64,000 nt of DNA from Actinernus sp. WN-2022 (taxonomy: Eukaryota; Cnidaria; Anthozoa; Actiniaria; Actinernidae), in NCBI GenBank assembly GCA_030867875.1, contig JAOWCC010001634.1, positions 8,417,877 through 8,481,876 of the forward strand, read 5' to 3'. A model generated the notes under the pieces. The model worked only from the letters and a program-made list of their open reading frames with translations, made no database searches and had not been told where the DNA came from. Position numbers and translations under genes: made by a program. Shown piece by piece: positions 48,901 through 62,234 of this stretch (within the stretch, counting starts at the first letter, position 1; each line of letters starts with the position of its first letter).

Positions 48901-51067
48901 GAGCAGAAATTAAACTAGAATACACGCTACCCGAATTGCGGGATTCATTCATCTTGTGATGTCACAATGAAAACCTACGGGATTTTATTGTAGTAGTTTT
49001 CTCTAGGGAGGGAGTTGATTCATCTTATGACGTCACAGGGTCCACGAAAAGTAACCAAAATTAGGGATTAATACCTTTTTGTGAGAAACAAACACAATAG
49101 TACAATATATATATTTTTTTTTGACATGATACTTGCACTTTAAACGATAACATGTCGCCTTCAGACAAATCACCGTTAACATAACAAGCATGTGTTCTAT
49201 TAATCAAGTACGAATGAAACCATTTCAATGCGATTTCTCTAATGCCATAGCAACGTAGTTTGGTTATAAGGAATTGATGATCAACTGTGTCAAATGTTTT
49301 TTTTTAAATCATGAAAGACTGCACAGTTGATCTGTCCCTTATCCATGTGAGGGTATGAGGGGTGGTCAAGAGAAACAAATGCCGATATTGCAGGGGTGGG
49401 GAGAGGGGGGGGGGGGGGGAACTCTAAAACATAGCTCAAGTCTAGTCTCTTTCCTTTAATACTCGCCTCAAAATGCAAGAAATACTATTCAGGGGGACCT
49501 ATATTTTCAACATTTTCAAGGGAAAACTTCCCCTCCCCCCGCGAACTCCCCTGGGCTTACAATACAAAGCATTTAGCTACACCCCGTGATGCGGGATGAC
49601 AATATTCAAACATCAAGGTCAGTTATGTTAGAACAGTCAGCAGGAAGATCCCTTCCGATTCCCCCTTTCAGTAGCGTATCGAGTATACAGGCAAACGAGC
49701 CAAATGCCTTTAATTTTCTAAAATGCAGTAAATGCCATTTTTGAGAACCTAGCTTTTCAAACATTTCTGGGAGGCATGCCTCCCCCCTACCCCCCCCCCC
49801 CCCCCCCCCCCCCCCCCTTTTCGCCATCTCTATATTTTTTAATTTGAATTGGCGGTCTTGTTATTCAAAAAAACTCATTCATTCATCTTCCTTATGCATG
49901 ACATTCTTATTCCACCAACACGATTGTGTTTTCCTGCAGGCTGTAATATAAATGTCTGTTGATGAATCGTCCAGTGGCATCTGTACAGCTCTCATCCTAG
50001 TCCTGTGTGAAGAATCATATTAATTGGTGTTCGCTGGGAATACTTTTTAAGGTAATTAAAATTATCCTGGGTGCCAGAGAGGAGAAGAAATGAAAATCGA
50101 AGAGGCGAGAGAGAAGAGAAGAGAAGAAAAAGAAGGGCCTCTGGTGGTTGCGCCTGGTAATGAGTAGATTTTTCCACGAGAAACGTCCAGCGAAGTATCT
50201 TTTTCAACCCCGCCCCCCCCCCCCCCCCCAAAGAAACGTCAGAGCGATTTACCGATTTTTTCAAAGGTTATACACTATACCTCTTTCCATTCATGTCCGC
50301 CTTTTTATTCCAACTTGAACAACTTGTCCCATTTGGTGGAAATGGAACGTTGAATTCATCGTGAATGAACCTTTGAATTCACTGCTATCTATGTCGGTGT
50401 GTTCTTAAAAGCTTAGGAAATCAGATGCGATAGCTGTGGGACAACCGCAATCTGCAATTTCTCTTCAGGAGTCTACATATCGTCGCAGAGATATGTGATG
50501 TGATGTTTCTGACAACTATCGGTTTTTCCACGAAGAAACGTCACAGGTCAAAACCCCCACCCCAAACTTCGCTGGATGTTTCTCGTGGAAAAATCGATAT
50601 GTGACGCTTCCCTTATTAATGTACTGACACAAAGGAGCCTTTTGAATTCATAGTTGTTATATTAGCGGAACAATGTTAATGTTTATAAACACGAAACATC
50701 GCTATTGGCTAAAGTTATATTATTGCGAATTGCATGCATACCTTTCCAGATTCATATTCACGCCAGTTTACATCCGTACAGCTCAGCCCTAATGGAGATC
50801 CTTGCCTTCCAAGACTGAGCCACAATCCTGACATATCGAGCAACGAACATTTCTGGCAATGTATTGGTGACAACTGTGTTTTGGTCACTGTTTGCAGAAA
50901 ACACCTAAAACGAGATACAAACAGAAATACCGAATAGTTCATTCTTCGATGAATATGTTTACTGATTTAAATAGGAAATTCCGGTATAAAAGAGCCATGG
51001 CAGGGCCACATTTATAGGGAGTAATCATGGTTTCCGGGAAACCCCCACCCCTCCCCCACACTTCACT
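48901..51067. other. Low-complexity and inverted repeats, no gene
   Basis: It contains G runs (49400-49420), a C run of ~40 bases (49787-49817 region) and another C run (50211-50230). An inverted pair TTTTTCCACGAGAAACGTCC (50168) and its complement (50568-50588) flanks about 420 bp, suggesting a MITE. A related TTTTTCCACGAAGAAACGTC is at 50523. The frames at 49290-50264 are products of the homopolymer runs. Confidence 0.5.
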
Positions 51068-51382
51068 CTAACCTTTAATGGATTTAATTTTAGGCATAAG
51101 CTGAGTCAGAGGGTGATTAGAATTATTGCGGACTTTACTGAAAATCTGTCTGTCACACCTCTGGAGTAATTCTCTGATTCGTAAGTGACTATATATAGTA
51201 GTGTATTTTCTCTTAAAACATCTGTCTAGAAAACACTGGATGATAGATAAGTCGGGCTCAGAAGAGCCGTATACAGGTAGGCCATAAGTTATCTTAGGTA
51301 CTATAATTATAGATTTTAAAATGTGGTCGATTTCTAACTGGTTCAATCCTTCTTTTCTTAGGGATCTTAAGAAAAAAGACAT
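51068..51382 (-). pseudogene. Non-LTR RT C-terminal fragment
   Basis: The frame reads IIVPKITYGLPVYGSSEPDL followed by SIIQCFLDRCFKRKY. This is a known block of Jockey/CR1-type ORF2 C-termini (ITY.LPVYG.SE.DL...Q.FLDRC.KR). It is 5'-truncated. Similar sequence in the reverse frame continues weakly to ~51600. Confidence 0.7.
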
Positions 51383-51989
51383 TTGTTCGCCTCTGTAAGT
51401 TTATTTTTTACATGAGCAGAGAATTTACAGTCCTGCTGGAAGGTAACACCTAGGATTTTAAGTTCAGTGCATTGCGGAATATTTCCAACTCTGAGTTATT
51501 TTGTTTAACATGTCCTTTCTTGCGAAATATGAGCTCTTTACATTTAGATGGGTTGCACGACATGGCATTATCATTGGACCAGTCTCTAAAATATTTGACG
51601 CAGTCACCTGTAATATCAGTCCGCTTGAGTGCTCCCTATTGCTATCGCGCGAAATTCAAATGAAACAAATAAATATTGACAATCATCAATGCACAGCTAT
51701 CTTCTCCCTGTTCACTTACTTATTTATTTTAAACCATACAATCTAGCATTCTAACTGATATTCTCGCTTGCTTTCTTCACCGCTCTGCAATTTTGAATTT
51801 CAAATTTCGAGTCCCACATGCGTAAAAAGAGGAGGAGCTTAATACCGCATCATTTCTGCTTCGATGTTTTGCTGTGTGTTGACGTTTCTCGTTCGCTGTA
51901 AACTATAACATCAAGTTACGATGGGTGACTAGTTCCTGTAAAAACTAGTGTTGATCTGCGTCGGCTGGGAAGATAAACACTGGTATGAT
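51383..51989. other. No gene recognised
   Basis: No convincing frame. The sequence near 51470-51620 may be further RT remnant of the element ending at 51382. Confidence 0.35.
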
Positions 51990-52110
51990 CAAATAAAAGT
52001 CGATCAAGGTATGCTAACCGCCGAGGTGAGCGAGTAGCAGCTGACGTTTCGAGCACTTGCCCTTCGTCAGAGCAAATGAGGGAATTGTGGGTGGGGAAAC
52101 GGTTTATATA
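51990..52110. repeat. Interspersed-repeat signature (GACGTTTCGAGC...CTTCGTCAGAGC)
   Basis: GCTGACGTTTCGAGCACTTG followed by CCCTTCGTCAGAGCAAATGA is a motif I recognise as recurring in invertebrate retroelement ends. I think it belongs to a Penelope-like or related family, but cannot confirm this. No coding part is nearby. Confidence 0.35.
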
Positions 52111-53081
52111 GGGTTGAGTGCATGATTACCGCTGAGGAAACATGTACTCGGATCAATTAGGATCAAAGGACATTGCTCCAACAATAGAAATGCTAATAGC
52201 ATTCAAGTAACTGCAATCGGTGTTACGGGGAAATGTAACTTGATACACACCCAGACCACATGCACTAAAACATTTAACAGATGGAAAGAATAGGGTAGAT
52301 ATGGATCAGGTAGATGTCAATGAAAAAGAGATTTGGGCATACACTGTAGATTTAGATATAAAAAGAGGCCCTGAGTGGCCTTTAAACTCGGGCCACCTAC
52401 ATGTAGGAATAGGTGAATACACGTAGTTCATCGAGTTGTTAGTAACATGTGTGTGTGCCATTCATAGTCTGTGCTAGGGGAGCCAGATAATTGTTCACTA
52501 CTGATGCTCATGGTAATTTATAACTAATGGAATGACCTTTTGCAGGAATTCAATCATGTGGTTGTACTAGATGGCAAACAAATCTATTTCATATACCAGT
52601 ACATGTATTTAAAGGCAATTGTATGAGATTGGTAGGGTCATTAGCAGAACCTGTTTGTAAATGCTATTTTCCACCTCCAATCGATTGTCGATCTTTATAA
52701 AATAGCCTTTTTTAAAGAAAACTTGCCATCCAGCATCCATGGCAATGTCTTTCCCATGGAGATCACAAACTCAATTCATTCGTTAACAAAGTATTATACC
52801 AGCACATGACTGCTTACTGGCCTACTACAACTGCTCCCAGTAATTATAATAAATCAACTTCACATAACACTGACCTAGCCTCTCTTTTGACCACTCTGTA
52901 TACTGTTGCAGTTTCAGTTTATTAAGTATCAACAAATAATATAGGCAAGCGTAATCCCGATATTGGGATTTAGTACAGCGGTATGCTAAACAACTAAATA
53001 AACAATAAAACAAACAAAAAACATTCAAGCCACAAAAAGCTAATGTGAATATTAAATGAGTTCCTTGAACTGGTTAATAGA
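52111..53081. other. No gene recognised
   Basis: AT-rich sequence with only short frames. Confidence 0.35.
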
Positions 53082-53308
53082 CCGACTAAGCTTGTACATT
53101 TGTTGCCAAATTCAGATCATGTGACAGCTCTCCAGAGGATTCAGTGCTTTGTTTTCTAATTAGAGGAATTTGTACATTTCCTCTTGGGATAGAGAAAAAC
53201 AAGAAAACATTTTTTCTATCCCAAGAGGAAATGAGTATTAAAATACTCAATGGAAAAGTCAGGTGACCTGAATTGGGACAACAAATGTACAAGCTAAATC
53301 AGTCTATT
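53082..53308. repeat. MITE, ~230 bp foldback
   Basis: Terminal inverted repeats contain AGCTTGTACATTTGTTG (53090 and inverted near 53280), flanked by AATAGAC(C/T)GA. A central hairpin (CCTCTTGGGATAGA / TCTATCCCAAGAGG, 53180-53230) is near perfect. Confidence 0.75.
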
Positions 53309-53910
53309 GAAGTACAGTGTTAAGCTGGGTAGAGCATTCCAAATTGGTATTGTTCTAATTAACTAACATAGAAAGAGTATTTATAAGCGTTGACAGAGGC
53401 AGAAATATGTCTATAATGAAAGTCGATCCGGAATGAAACTCGTTCCGGTATCATGTAAACCGCATCCCCTAAGTCATATCCAGTTCTGTTTATGCAGGGT
53501 TATAAGTTCTGTTATTGTTTTAACGATTTCAACTTTTTCTTCTTGGTCTCTATGAAGTCACATACAGTTCAATTTACGATCGATTTCATTTCCAGTTCGA
53601 ATTACAGTCTCCATATTTACATTATACAGGCATTAGTCATTACACTTCATAAAATTTTAAAAGTAGGGAACAAGTAAGATTTGTGTGCATTTGCGACTCT
53701 TGAGTTGAAGTCTTAGTAGACTGGCTTCAAGACTTCCCAGTTGTCTCAAGAGTACTTCAGGAGAGTTCTTGGCGGTAAACAGCCAACATTTAAACAATCA
53801 AAATCCCTCATTTGACCTCTTCACAGTGTGTGATCAGGGTATCAACGAAGAGCGTTTCACCAATATCAACAACACAACACTGCAATCCTATGGCACTTTA
53901 TAGATTCAGC
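53309..53910. other. No gene recognised
   Basis: No frames or repeats of note. Confidence 0.35.
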
Positions 53911-56900
53911 CACTGCAAAAAGTAAGCTACTCAAGTTAAGTAGTAGTACATTTATTTCAACTCAAGTTACGGGAGTCCCTCGCTCAAGCGAAGAAAACGC
54001 AGCCGTAATTGCGTGGACACTCTGTATTCAAATCGACGATACTTTACAAGAATCGGACATTGAAGTTGCACACCGGCTCTCTGTCAGAGACACTGCCAAC
54101 ATCATTGTTAAGTTCACGAATCCAGAGATTTAATCTTCACTAAAAGATCAAGTTCCTTAAGAAATAAAACTACTCATGACTTTGGTTTAGCTTCTAGTCA
54201 CGTGCCCCGTCAAGAATCTTCATTAATGAAAGTTTGACGAGACTGAACAAAGAACTGTTCTCGAAAGAACGTAATCTCAAGCAAGCAAATGGATACCGAT
54301 TCCTGTGGACTAAGAATGGGAGTATTATGCTAAGGAAGACCGAATCATCATCTATCATCAAAATAAGAAAAGAAACAGAATAGGGTCCTACCACATAAAA
54401 CAGGTACAGAACTTCCCATACTCTTTGAGCTAAGTTTAATTTATTATTTATATTATAGACTTATTTATATTTATATTTGATGCTGATCAATGAACATGAA
54501 ATTGTTATTTGCAAAATTTGTGATAGTCATGTATATGATAACCAAAATTCATTTTTTTGTGAATTATGTAATACCTGGCTTCATGCGAAATGTCTTAAGA
54601 TCACAAAGAAATAACTAAATTCATTATCCACGTGCCCAGAACCTTGGTTCTGTGGGAAATGTATTCGATTAATTTTTCCTTTTTCTCACATATCAAATTC
54701 CCAACTTAAGTCTTTAACTTTTAATCAGATATTTCCTCATCCTCAACCGGCCTTGACTCTTACTTCAAAATACCCAGACAAAATTTCTGCTAAAAACAAA
54801 TGTAAAATGTGTAACAAGAAAGTCAAAACTGGCCAAAATAGTGTTGTTTGCCACACTTGTAATACCAAAATTCATATCAAATGTTCCTTATTATCCCCCA
54901 AAAATATCAAATTACTCCGCCTCCACGAGGAACCCTGGAGCTGCTTTAAATGTTTTAACTGAATCCTTGCCATTTTATGGAGTCTTAATTTTTTTACAAT
55001 TTACTTTCAATAGTAATTTTAATTGCTCATGCTTGAGGTCAACAATTACTGATAATTTAGAACAAAATACATTACCCAGATTAGACATAACATCAACCAC
55101 AAATTTTACATCTTCTGATTATGATATCAATCCTGATAACGAAATCTCATTTGAAGTTGATTTTAAATACTACACTTTACATGAATTCCATAAATTAGGT
55201 ATCACTAACAATGGTAAATATAACTCAAACTTTTCCCTATTTCATTCTAATATAAGAAGCCTCAACCATAATTTTGAACTATTATCTGATCTTCTAACTG
55301 ATTTAGATTTTGAATTCAATGTTATTGCATTATCTGAAACTTGGTTGCCTATGAGCAAAGACAATACGCAAGCCTTACCTGCACTTAAAAATTATTATGA
55401 TTTTGAAAAACTTTCTGGAACAACTTCAAATAGTGGATGTGGCTTTTTTGTACACAAAGACCTAATGTATTTTAGAAGAGAAGACCTTTCAACATCAATC
55501 TTTTAAAAAGACTGTGAGTTTCAAGCACTTGGGATTGAAATACTGAATGAGTGCAAACCAAACTTTGTTATTTGTTATTTATTTACACCCGAAATTAAGA
55601 AATCCAGCAATTTTTTTAGATTACCTTGACAAAACTCTTTATACCCTAACTAAAGAAAACAAAACCATTATACTAACAGGTGACACAAATCTAGACTTAC
55701 TCAAATTTGACTCTAAAGTCAAAAAGAACATGTAAATATTTACCTACATATTCTATTTTCTAATTTCATGATTCCCCAAATTACTCAACCAACTCGATTC
55801 TCAGAATACTCTAACCCATCATTAATTGACCATATAACAGTTAATTCTCTTAATACGAATCTCATATCTGGTAATCTGATTCCACACATAACAGATCATT
55901 TGCCGTTTTAATATTCACTGATACTAATCTGTCATTTAAATCTCCACAAAATGTATATAGAAGAAATTTGTCAAAGTTCAATACTGAACTATTTATTAAA
56001 GATATAGAAGATCTTAAGCTAGACGAACACATTTCCAATCAGCAATCTACAATTTAAATGACAAGTACAACTGCTTTCATGATAAGCTGATGAAGACAAT
56101 TGATAAACATGCTCCATTAATGAAACTGTCAAAAAGAAAAAGAAAATTTAAACCATGGATTACAAAGGGTATTCGTAAATCAATAAATCAATAAAACATA
56201 TATATATTATGGACAAGTTATGCATTCAAAAGACATTACTTGTTTCGAATCCTATAGAAAATATAGAAATAAGATCAATCACCTTATCAAAAAATCGAAA
56301 ACTAACTATTATTTAACATATTTTAACCAATTTCAGTCAAATATTTAAAAAATTTGGCAAGGAATAAAACAGCTTATTAAAAACTACTGCCTACAAATAG
56401 ATAACGAACTAATTACAGATCCCACCAAATTAGCAAATAAATTTAATATTTATTTTAACAGACTTGCATCAAATCTAGTGTACAAAATGAAAATCCCAAA
56501 TAAATCTCATCGACATTACCTAGAAACATGTGTTCTAGATAGTTTCTTTGTTGAACCTACTACACCTAATGAGATAAAAAGCCTTATTGACAAGCTTGAC
56601 GCAAATAAAAGTTCAGGAATTCCCCATTAAGTTAATCAAAATCATTAGCTATCAATTATCCTTGTCCCTTGAATTAATCATTAACCATTCTTTATTGAAT
56701 GAAAATTTTCCTGACAAATTAAAGTTCCAAAAAATCATACCTCTTCATAAAAGTGGCTCAAGGCTCATTATTAAAAATTATAGACCAATATCACTAATAC
56801 CAATCTTCTCTAAACTATTTGAGCAAGTCATGTTAACTAGACTAAAACATTTTCTTGATGCCCAAAAAATTATCCTTGAACATCAATATGGTTTCCAAAA

Positions 56901-58582
56901 AAAGAAGTCAACCACACTTGCAATACTTGACCTAATTAATAAAATAACTGAATCAATTGAACAAGACCAGTACTCTGCAGTGGTCTTCCTTGATTTTGCA
57001 AAAGCATTTGACACTGTAAACCATGACATATTAATAAAGAAATTGGAATATTATGGAATCAGAGGGGTCCCACTTAACTGGTTCAAATCATATCTAACTA
57101 ATAGACAAGTAGTTTCTATTAATGGGGCCCTATCAACCAACCTTACGGTTGAATGTGGAGTCCCACACAGGTCTGTATTAGGCCCTGTGCTTTTTCTTTT
57201 ATATATTAATGATATTTCAAATGCCTCAAAATTACCAATCCAATTTCTCCTATTTGCAGATGATACAAGTCTATTTTACTCTAGTAAAAACATAGATAAT
57301 CTTGAATCTACATTTAATAAAGGGCTAAATGAAATTGAAGAATGGCTTTTATGTAATAAACTTTCTTTGAATGTCTAAAAATCAAATTTTGTAAAGTTTA
57401 GTTTAAGACAAAAGAAATACCCAAGATCTCCCTTACTCAAAATTGGGGAAGAAAAAATAGAAGAAAAAAATTATACTAAATATCTTGGTGTCATAATTGA
57501 TAACAACCTATCATGGAAAGACCATATTTCCCATGTTATGAACTAAACTTTCTAAAATACTTGGAATTATACACAAAGCAAAACACTTTGCACCAATAAC
57601 AATCCTAAAACAAATCTATTATTCACTATTTTATCCTCATTTAAACTATGCTAATCTGATATGGGGAAATACCCTACCTACCATTATAAATCCCATAAAA
57701 ATCTTACAAAAAAATGCCTGAGAGTTATACTTCATGAGCAATGGAATGCACATACATCTCCTCTTTTTACCAAATTAAATATTCTTATATTGTAGGATAT
57801 TCATAAACTTCACACTAGTCTTTTTATGCATGATATTGTTAATGGAAGTAACAATAATATTTTCACTGTCATGTTTACACCACTAACCAACATACATCAC
57901 TATCAAACAAGACAGAAAAATAAACAAACTTTCTTTATTATGTACATCTACTCGAACTGAACTTAAAAAAAGATTTATTACTTATAATGTATTAAAATAT
58001 GGGAAAAGATACCGCATGATATAAAAATGGAAAAAAGACAAGTATTTAAAAAGAAACTCACAGCTCTATTAATTAATAATTATTCAAATTGATCGCAAAA
58101 CAACAATGATCTGCTGCTTACTGTTATAGACCATTATTAATTATTACTACTACTTTGTACACTACTACATATTATACATATTACCTATTTATAAATATAC
58201 ATTTTATTATCTTAACTGCTATGTACACTGCCAATAATATAAAATGTGTGTGTATCTATATATACATATATACATGTGTGTGTATGTATGTATATATATG
58301 TACATATAACATATACTAATAATGTATTTAATAAGTTTAGATAATTAAGAAATACCTTCCAGCCTTGTAAACATGTAAATGGTGGTCCCGGCTAGATAGC
58401 TGTATTGTTTTTTTCGGGCCCTCCAACTCAGTTTATATCTTAATTATGCTATACTTGTAATTGTATGAGTGAAATAAATGTTGTTGTTGTTGTTGTTGTT
58501 ACCCTGCGGACCTCAGTTTGAGTGATATTCACTTAAATAAAGTAAAGTTATACTTAACTTGAGCGCCTTACTTTTTGCAGTG
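53911..58582. mobile_element. TIR element (CACTGCAAAAAGTAAG) carrying a nested retrotransposon
   Basis: CACTGCAAAAAGTAAG begins at 53911 and its complement ends at 58582. About 75-80 bp arms are diverged but alignable (CTCAAGTTAAGTA... / ...TACTTAACTTGAG). The interior is mostly a non-LTR element in plus orientation. The simplest reading is a short TIR transposon invaded by the retroelement. Target duplication is at most the dinucleotide GC. Confidence 0.65.
53990..58500 (+). pseudogene. CR1/Jockey-like non-LTR retrotransposon, decayed
   Basis: ORF1 relic at ~53990-54390 (DIEVAHRLSVRDTANIIVKF; ERNLKQANGYRFLWTKNGSI). Two PHD/RING-type fingers follow (CKICDSHVY...CELCNTWLHAKC near 54515, and CKMCNKKVK...CHTCNTKIHIKC at 54810-54950). 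Then come EEP endonuclease pieces (FHSNIRSLNHNFE, NVIALSETWLP, 55230-55900) and the RT (56590-57380) with FLDFAKAFDTVNHDIL, GVPHRSVLGPVLF and LLFADDTSLF. A tail and a (TTG)n end at 58482-58500 close it. Many stops and frameshifts. It is the fullest retroelement in the window. Confidence 0.85.
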
Positions 58583-58998
58583 GCAGTACAGGTTTCCGTG
58601 GATTATTGGACCAAAACCTTCACTTCTCCGGCCATCCCTTTCGTAAATGTGAGAATTTTCCATCGAAAGCCCCTAAAAGTCCTGTTAGCCCTAGAATAAC
58701 AGAACATCTTGCTATTTCAGTCGAAGAAACCTTTGGTTTCAGCAAAATAATGGGTAAGAATTGCCCAAATCTTCGCTCCCGTTGATGGGAAATTATCGAA
58801 CTTTGCCTCTACAAATATCGGAAGTGCACCGAGCGGTGTCGAATTTGATTGGTTGATCCTGTCACGTGTTGAATAGCTCGACTTGAAAAAAAAACACTTG
58901 GAAACCTGGACTCGCGCCAGCCACAGGCTGGCCCGAGAATTATATTTGTATTATCACAGTTCTTCGAACATATGGAGACATTGGTGTCTAAGCGTTAC
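58583..58998. other. No gene recognised; probable intron of the discoidin gene
   Basis: It lies on the 3' side of the discoidin exon's splice donor. No second exon is visible. Confidence 0.35.
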
Positions 58999-59327
58999 CT
59001 TAACACTGTCTGATTGCTTGTAGTCAGTCCACGTCTTGCCGTCGCTGCTATAGGAAATAGCGTAGTTAGTAACCCACTCGATAAAATGCGGATCACCTTG
59101 TGTCGCCACCTTTCCTATTAACATCATTCTATCAAGGTCTACTTGAAGGTATTCTCCAACTTGTTGAGTTCCTGCCGTCCAAACGCCACCGTTGGAACCT
59201 ATTTTCTTTTCATGTAAGCGACCTTGGTTTGCCCTATATTCAGAACTGAGCTCGGAACTAGCAGTGATTTGAGAGTTTGCAATGTCCCTATTCTGCATTC
59301 CAAGTGGTCGACTTTCACACCATGTAC
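58999..59327 (-). CDS. Discoidin (F5/8 type C) domain exon of a host gene
   Basis: The minus-strand exon runs from an acceptor (CTACGTCATAG|GT, first base 59327) to a donor (GTTAAG|GTAACG, last base 58999). It encodes ESRPLGMQNRDIANSQITAS, then GVWTAGTQQVGEYLQVDLDR and KVATQGDPHFIEWVTNYAIS followed by YSSDGKTWTDYKQ. These are the signatures of the carbohydrate/lipid-binding discoidin fold (LGM.N..I.....ASS, W....VGEYLQVDL, VATQG, WV..Y...YS.DG..W). The frame is intact, so it is probably an exon of a secreted or cell-surface host protein. The other exons are not found within the window. Confidence 0.8.
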
Positions 59328-59559
59328 CTATGACGTAGATGTGAATATAACATAAGTATTGAATGATGCAACAATAAATTAATGTGAAAAATTTGAATTC
59401 ATAACTCTTTACCGCATCAACAACAATACAACTGTATGGAGTGTGTTAATGTACTGTGGCCGAGGTGTGCAACGACAATAGCAGATTTATTATAACGTAA
59501 CTTACAAACAAACAAGTACTGTAACTGCCATAAAGGGTTCCCGCCCTTTACGTCTATAA
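59328..59559. other. Intron or flank, no gene
   Basis: AT-rich sequence upstream of the discoidin exon; nothing recognised. Confidence 0.35.
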
Positions 59560-61470
59560 TAGCCTATAATTCACGTGTGTCACAATAACATTACACTTCG
59601 TGTTATAATAGATTACACTTCGTGCTATAATAGCTTAGGCTTCACGTGTGTCACAATGACTTACACTGACGTGCTATAATAGCTTAAAATTACAATTCAC
59701 GTGTGTCACAATGACTTACACTTCGTGCTATAATAGCTTAGGCTTCACGTCTGTCACAATGACTTACGCTTCACGTGTGTCAGAATGACTTATATACGCT
59801 TCACGTGTGTCACAATGATTTACACTGACGTGCTATAATAGCTTATAATTACATTCACGTGTCACAATGACTTGCACTGTCTCACGTGCTATAATAGCTT
59901 ACAGTTACAATTCACGTGTGTCAGAATGACTTAACACTTCACGTGTGTCACAATGACTTACACTCACGTGCTATAATAGCTTACAATTACAATTCATATG
60001 TCACATTGACTTAACACTTCACGTGTGTAACAATAACTTACACTCACGTGCTATAATACTGAACTTGCACTTCTCGTGCTATAATAGCTTACAGTTCTCG
60101 TGTGTCACAAAGACTTACACTTCACATGTGTCACAAAGACTTACACTTCACGCGTGTCACAGTGAATTACACTTCACATGTGTCAATGACTTACACTTCA
60201 CGTGTATTACAACAGTTTACACTTCACGTGTATTACAACAGCTTCACTTCACGTGTATTGCAACAGCTTACACTTCACGTGTATTGCAACAGCTTACACT
60301 TCACGTGTATTGCAACAGCTTGCACTTCACGTGTGTCACAAAGACTTACACTTCACATGTGTCAATGACTTACACTTCACGTGTATTACAACAGCTTACA
60401 CTTCACGTGTATTGCAACAGCTTACACTTCACGTGTGTCCAAAGACTTACACTTCACGTGTGTTAATGACTTACACTTCACGTGTGTCCTAACAGCTTTA
60501 CGCTATTCGTGTGTCCAACGACACTTACACTTTGTGTCTATATTAGTTTAACACCTTGTATGTCCAATGAGGTTACATTTCATCTATGTCTACAACAACT
60601 ATGTACTTCACGTGTGTCCACAATGACTTGTCCACAATGATTTTAATTAGGTGTATGTGTATCTATAATAGCTGTACATTTAAGTGTGAACACAAGACTT
60701 AACACTCACATGTATGTATAATAGCTTTATAACCTTTCGTATGTCTATGCAGAATGACTGACACTTACGTATACATGTATCGATAATATCTGTACACAAC
60801 GTGTCTACAAAGACTTGCCTAAAACAGCTTCACACTTACAAGTGTCTAAGCACTAGGACTTACATGTGTCCACAAAGACTTACACTCACATGGATATATA
60901 ATAACATAACACCTTATGTGTGTGGCTATGCACAATGATTTACATGTGTCCAAAATTACTTTACGCGTGTCCGCAATGATTATTACTTACGAGTACAAGT
61001 ATCTATAATAGCTGTACCCGGCTTACGTGTGTCCACAACGATTTACACACCACGTGTATCTATAATAGCTTACCGCCTGCATGTGTCTGTGCACAGTGAC
61101 TATATGCATGTGTGCCACACTGACTTATACTCTGGTGCATCTATAAATAGCTGTACACCTTACGTGTGTGTCTATACACAATGACTATAATTATACGTGT
61201 GTCTACAATGACTTTACGGCACTCCACATGCATCTATAGTAGCTTTACACCTTAGGTGTGTCTGCACAACGACTTAATTGTGTCGATAATGACTTTACAT
61301 GCATCACAATAGCTTACAGTGTACATGTGTCCAAGACTTCACGGTTTACAGGTGAAAAATAACTTCACACGTAACTGTATAATATTAGGTTTTACAGTGC
61401 TAGAGTGTCCAATGACTTAACACTGATGATTCACACTTACGTGTTTTATACTATAATAAGTTTACATCAA
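59560..61470. repeat. Minisatellite built on TTCACGTGTGTCACAATGACTT
   Basis: Dozens of ~22-32 bp units carry CACGTG(T), alternating between a CACAATGACTTACACT form and a CTATAATAGCTTA form, and between 60200 and 60430 a CGTGTATT(A/G)CAACAGCTT form. Units are crisp in 59570-60500 and decay towards 61470. The open frames at 60023-60492 are repeat artefacts. Confidence 0.9.
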
Positions 61471-61888
61471 TAAGATTGTCTAAATGGAAATAACATAATC
61501 TAAAAACGTGCTCCGCCCGATACGAAAAACCCAGAGATAAAAACCTCCTTTAGGCAAAACAAAACTCTGGGAAACGTATTCCCTGATCGAATGCAGTAGC
61601 ACAGGGTCTGGGGGGTTAAGACCTTAAAATAATTCTCTAGTAAATAATTACAAGTTGAATAAAATTTGCCTTCCAGACGCTGCACGAACGGCGAGATATG
61701 AATTGCTCTCTGAAGTTGCTCGTTATATACATGCACCATTGCATGCCAGCCTTTTGTCACCAATGACATGCCAAATATAAACAAAACTACTACGACACCT
61801 TACTACAATGATACTCTTAAGCCGTTATGTATACGCTTTCCGACTTCACTTGTTCCGTCGGAAAGCTTGAATAGTACAGCGATGTATT
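61471..61888. other. No gene recognised
   Basis: A 94-codon minus frame at 61500-61784 has no recognised motif. It is left uncalled. Confidence 0.35.
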
Positions 61889-62010
61889 TAGAGCGGTTTT
61901 CGATTGAGTGTTGTAAAACCAAATCCTGATCGAATAATCACAGGAGCAAGTGATTAGTTTTCCTTGAACCAATCAACTTACTTTTCGACACTTAATTTAA
62001 AACCGCTCTA
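61889..62010. repeat. ~120 bp MITE (TAGAGCGGTTTT...AAAACCGCTCTA)
   Basis: TAGAGCGGTTTTCGATTGAG and the complement (TTTAAAACCGCTCTA) bracket a short AT-rich core with further pairing (GTGTTG / CGACACTT). Confidence 0.7.
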
Positions 62011-62149
62011 TGACTTCAAGGCCCGGTTGTTCCAAGCGAGGATAACTTAATTTATTGCCCAGGATATTGCTAAATCTGTACAGTTTACCCTCGGGTTGAC
62101 GATTTAACTCCGACAGACAGAGAGAGAACTAGAGAGATATTCACTTTTT

Positions 62150-62234
62150 ACTCGGGCTGCCTGTGGCAGCACGAGTCTTAAAATGCAAGTCGTTATTTAT
62201 TTATTACTCGGGCCAGGCCTTTGGCCGCCCGAGT
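62150..62234. repeat. Two hairpins of the ACTCGGG...CCCGAGT family
   Basis: ACTCGGGCTGCC...GGCAGCACGAGT (62150-62176) and ACTCGGGCCAGG...GGCCGCCCGAGT (62206-62234) are adjacent, similar hairpins. A half copy (GGCCCGAGTGAAAGCCC) is at ~63475. Confidence 0.7.

Noticed and set aside
49600..50264. Glycine- and proline-rich minus frames
   Set aside because: They arise from long C homopolymers.
59560..61470. Coding frames of 88-147 codons rich in TLHV/TSRV
   Set aside because: They are translations of the minisatellite in three frames.
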